A stretch of 64,000 nt of DNA. Origin: Linnemannia hyalina (lineage: Eukaryota; Mortierellomycota; Mortierellomycetes; Mortierellales; Mortierellaceae). How positions within the stretch are numbered: the stretch's first letter is position 1; each line of letters opens with the position of its first letter. The stretch spans positions 2,466,001-2,530,000 of the forward strand of contig JAHRHY010000005.1 of NCBI GenBank assembly GCA_019671135.1. Direction: 5' to 3'. Shown here piece by piece: positions 61,188 through 64,000 of the stretch. The notes under the pieces were generated by a model. It made no database searches and was not told the origin of the DNA. It saw only the letters and a list, made by a program, of their open reading frames with translations. The position numbers and the translations under genes were made by a program.

Positions 61188-63108
61188 ATGTCATTCTTCG
61201 CAAAGAGACAAACAACGGCGGGATCTTCCTCCGCCGCCGCAAACGCCACTGCTGCTGCAGCCAACAAGCCCTGGATTGAGAAATAGTGAGTTTGCACTCG
61301 AAGTGAAGGAATCTCGAACAGTCAGCATCACTACTCTCTTGGCACAACCACCAACAGTCGTAGACATCGCTGTTAATGACTTTTCTTTAAAGTGATCACT
61401 TTGGACCATGGAGAGAGGGCACGCTGATCAGAAACATGCTCCAACTGAAACACCTCAGGACTGACTGTTCTCCCCCTGTTGCCACCATTTTCTGCTTTTA
61501 GTCGCCCAAAGACCATGGACGATATCAGTTCACAGGAGCAAGCCGTCGCCGTTCTCAAAAAGACCATGGAATCTCAAAACGTACGTTCACACAAGGAGTC
61601 ACCATGCCACTTTTTTTGTTCTTATAAACATCACAACGATCGCCGATAGAGAACTAAACAGAACCACTCCTTTCTTTTTGCGGATGATAAATAGTTGCCA
61701 CATTTGCTTTTCTATGGACCTCCAGGAACAGGAAAGACATCGACCATTCTCGCCCTTGCCAGAGACATCTACGGGTACTTAGCACACAGGAGTTAACATT
61801 CAGGACTGATGGGCAGTAGGACATATAGGACACCACGACTAACGCGACTTTTCTTCGCCAACGTAGACCAGAGATGATCGGATCGCGCGTTCTTGAACTC
61901 AACGCATCAGACGAGCGTGGTATTCAGGTCATTCGTGAAAAAGTCAAGAACTTCGCTCGCTCCACCGTCTCTCACAACATCGGGTACGTCTCTTTTTTTT
62001 AGTGTGTGTACATGAAAGCCACCAAACTATGTCTCTACTATCAAGAAGAGAAATAGCCTTCACTAACAACTGCACACACTTATGACCGAGTAGAACCCAG
62101 AGTTGCCCACCATACAAGATCATCATTCTGGACGAGGCAGATTCAATGACAGCAGACGCCCAGTCTGCACTTCGCCGAACCATGGAGACATACTCCAAAT
62201 TGACCCGTTTCTGTTTAATCTGCAACTATGTGACCCGCATCATCGAACCCTTGGCCTCGCGTTGTGCAAAGTTCCGGTTCAGACCTTTGGAGGAAAAGCA
62301 CAGCAGGGAGCGTCTGGAGATGATCTGTCGCCAGGAGGAAGTCAAGATCTCACCTGAGGCCATTTTGAGTCTTATTCGGGTATCTGAGGGTGATCTGCGG
62401 AAAGCTATTATGTATCTCCAGAGCGCCTCTCGGCTTATGGGCAAGGATACCGAGATTGGCGAGGATGTCATTGCTGATATTGCTGGTGTAAGTCTCTTCT
62501 CTTCGTCTTTGTTCTCTTCGTCTTATTTTGCATTTTCTCCTCGCGTTCCTCAGTCGTCTCTCCTTCTCTCTAGTTTTCGTTCTCTTTTTCTCCATTGCAT
62601 TTCTATCTATACCTTCTTGTCAATTTGCCCCTCTTTCTTGTTACTGCTCTATCGCTGCTATTGTGCATGCAATGTGTGTTCCCTCCCCACCCAATATCAC
62701 TCTCCCTGTCCCTTGGGTCCTTCTTTTCCATTTATCCCCCTTATTGTCTGCAAGATACCCACCTACGTAACACTGATGTGATCGTCATTTGACACCCTCT
62801 TCTCTTTATGAATGAAATACTAGACGGTACCAGAATCTGTGATTGATGGACTGGAGGGATGCTGGTTGAGCAAGGAGTACAAGACGATTGCAGCCGAGGT
62901 ACAGAACGTTATCGCGGACGGACATTCGGCGTCCAAGGTGCTTTCGCAGTTGCATTCTAGGCTTTTGAAGAACGAGCATCTGAGCCCGTTGCAGAAGGCT
63001 AAAGTCGCCGAGATCTTTGGAGACACGGACAAGTGTCTGTGTGATGGAGCCGATGAGCAGTTACAGCTCCTTAGTATGATGACCCGTGTCTCTTCTATTG
63101 CTGCTTGA
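61188..63108 (+). CDS. RFC2: Replication factor C subunit (yeast Rfc2 / human RFC4 type)
   Basis: Exons 61188-61285, 61502-61580, 61695-61774, 61867-61983, 62094-62487 and 62824-63108 give 350 aa. RFC boxes in order: [17 protein letters not shown], Walker [31 protein letters not shown], Walker [42 protein letters not shown] (the SRC arginine finger) and [16 protein letters not shown] (sensor 2). Clamp-loader subunits use ATP to open PCNA and place it on primer-template DNA. The Cys-rich [15 protein letters not shown] and the length point to the Rfc2/RFC4 subunit rather than Rfc3, 4 or 5. The N-terminal Ala/Ser stretch (14-28) is lineage-specific. Converges with histone H3. Confidence 0.94.
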
Positions 63109-63426
63109 GCTCCATCGTTGTAGTTGTGTATAGATAGCATGTAGCATTTTTGTTTCAAAATTACAAAACAAAAACGACAACAGAACAGGTGACAGAACGA
63201 ACAGGCCCTTTGGTATTTCGTTACACACACAAGACCAGATGCAGAAGAAAGAAGGGGCAACCGATTTTATTTCAACAAAGGCTGCAAAGAGAGATATGGT
63301 ACAGACATAATACTACAAATTGGGTTGGGATAGAAGGGTCGAGCAAAAAGCAGTGTATTGGTGTTTGATTGTTACAAGACGAAAAAAAAGAGGTGGACTA
63401 ACACTTGTGTCTCTCCCTCTTACGCT
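63109..63426. terminator. Convergent 3' ends of RFC2 and histone H3
   Basis: 318 bp between the two stop codons; no gene seen. Must hold both polyadenylation regions. No animal-type histone stem-loop recognised. Confidence 0.35.
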
Positions 63427-63840
<414 letters not shown>

Positions 63841-63847
63841 TTATGTT

Positions 63848-63997
63848 CTATTAGAGCGTAAGTAGTTAGGAGTTGAAGAGAACGGGGTGGGTAGATGGTG
63901 AGTATGAGTGTTACTTGTTGTTGCTGTTGTCAACGAGCGTGTGGTATGGTGTAACTACATAGGACAAGTAGGGGACAAGTGGGTTGTGTGTGCTTAC
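63848..63997 (-). other. 5'UTR intron of histone H3
   Basis: Donor AAG|GTAAGCAC at 63997, branch CTAAC at 63869-63865, acceptor CTAATAG at 63848, eleven bases before the ATG. The non-coding first exon lies beyond the window. Confidence 0.6.
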
Positions 63998-64000
63998 CTT

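Overview
The window is a fungal nuclear contig. Introns are short, with GTAAGT/GTACGT donors, CTAAC-type branch points and TAG/CAG acceptors. The mix of NACHT/pentapeptide/WD40 receptors, a decaying FAD-monooxygenase family and a large divergent F-box/LRR family is what I know from Mortierellomycotina (Mortierella and relatives). The lineage is inferred from family resemblance, not from a database search.

Layout. 1-2.4 kb: the C-terminal half of a STAND/NLR-type WD40 receptor whose 5' end lies outside the window. 2.9-4.5 kb: relic of an FAD-dependent monooxygenase. 4.8-11.5 kb: housekeeping genes, namely ribosomal protein eL36, a mitochondrial phosphate-type carrier, a voltage-gated proton channel and the PIN-domain rRNA processing factor FCF1. 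11.9-12.2 kb: an F-box relic. 12.6-19.6 kb: a second, complete NACHT-pentapeptide-WD40 receptor on the minus strand, with three candidate in-frame upstream exons. 21.9-23.9 kb: a wrecked F-box gene. 25.6-28.0 kb: a secreted type-B carboxylesterase with a C-type-lectin-like N-terminus. 29.9-33.0 kb: an NLR-like protein reduced to one WD40 propeller behind a long Ser-rich repetitive N-terminus.

33.6-52.2 kb is an F-box cluster, all on the minus strand: three intact genes of 786, 794 and 852 aa plus several fragments. One fragment is split by an 8.3-kb insert (39640-47932). The insert carries two inverted copies of a ~2.5-kb unit. One copy is intact internally. The other is cut exactly once, and its two halves form the two ends of the insert. 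Joining the ends of the insert would restore the second copy with no base missing, so the insert looks like a linearised circle. It carries a DDE-type (Harbinger-like) transposase remnant, a spliced 269-aa gene, zinc-finger ORFs, a minisatellite and a nested TA-flanked foldback. This is the most interesting object in the window.

52.6-58.2 kb: a 13-exon CLC chloride channel/exchanger (1274 aa by my splicing) in which the usual gating glutamate is encoded as glutamine. 59.8-63.8 kb: a small DUF1761-like membrane protein, the clamp-loader subunit RFC2 (human RFC4 type) transcribed divergently from it, and histone H3 converging on RFC2, with an apparent 5'UTR intron running to the window edge.

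The housekeeping blocks are compact and conserved. The regions between them hold the fast-evolving families (NLR, F-box, monooxygenase) and the insertion. Exon coordinates were set by hand from splice consensus and reading-frame continuity and have no transcript support.
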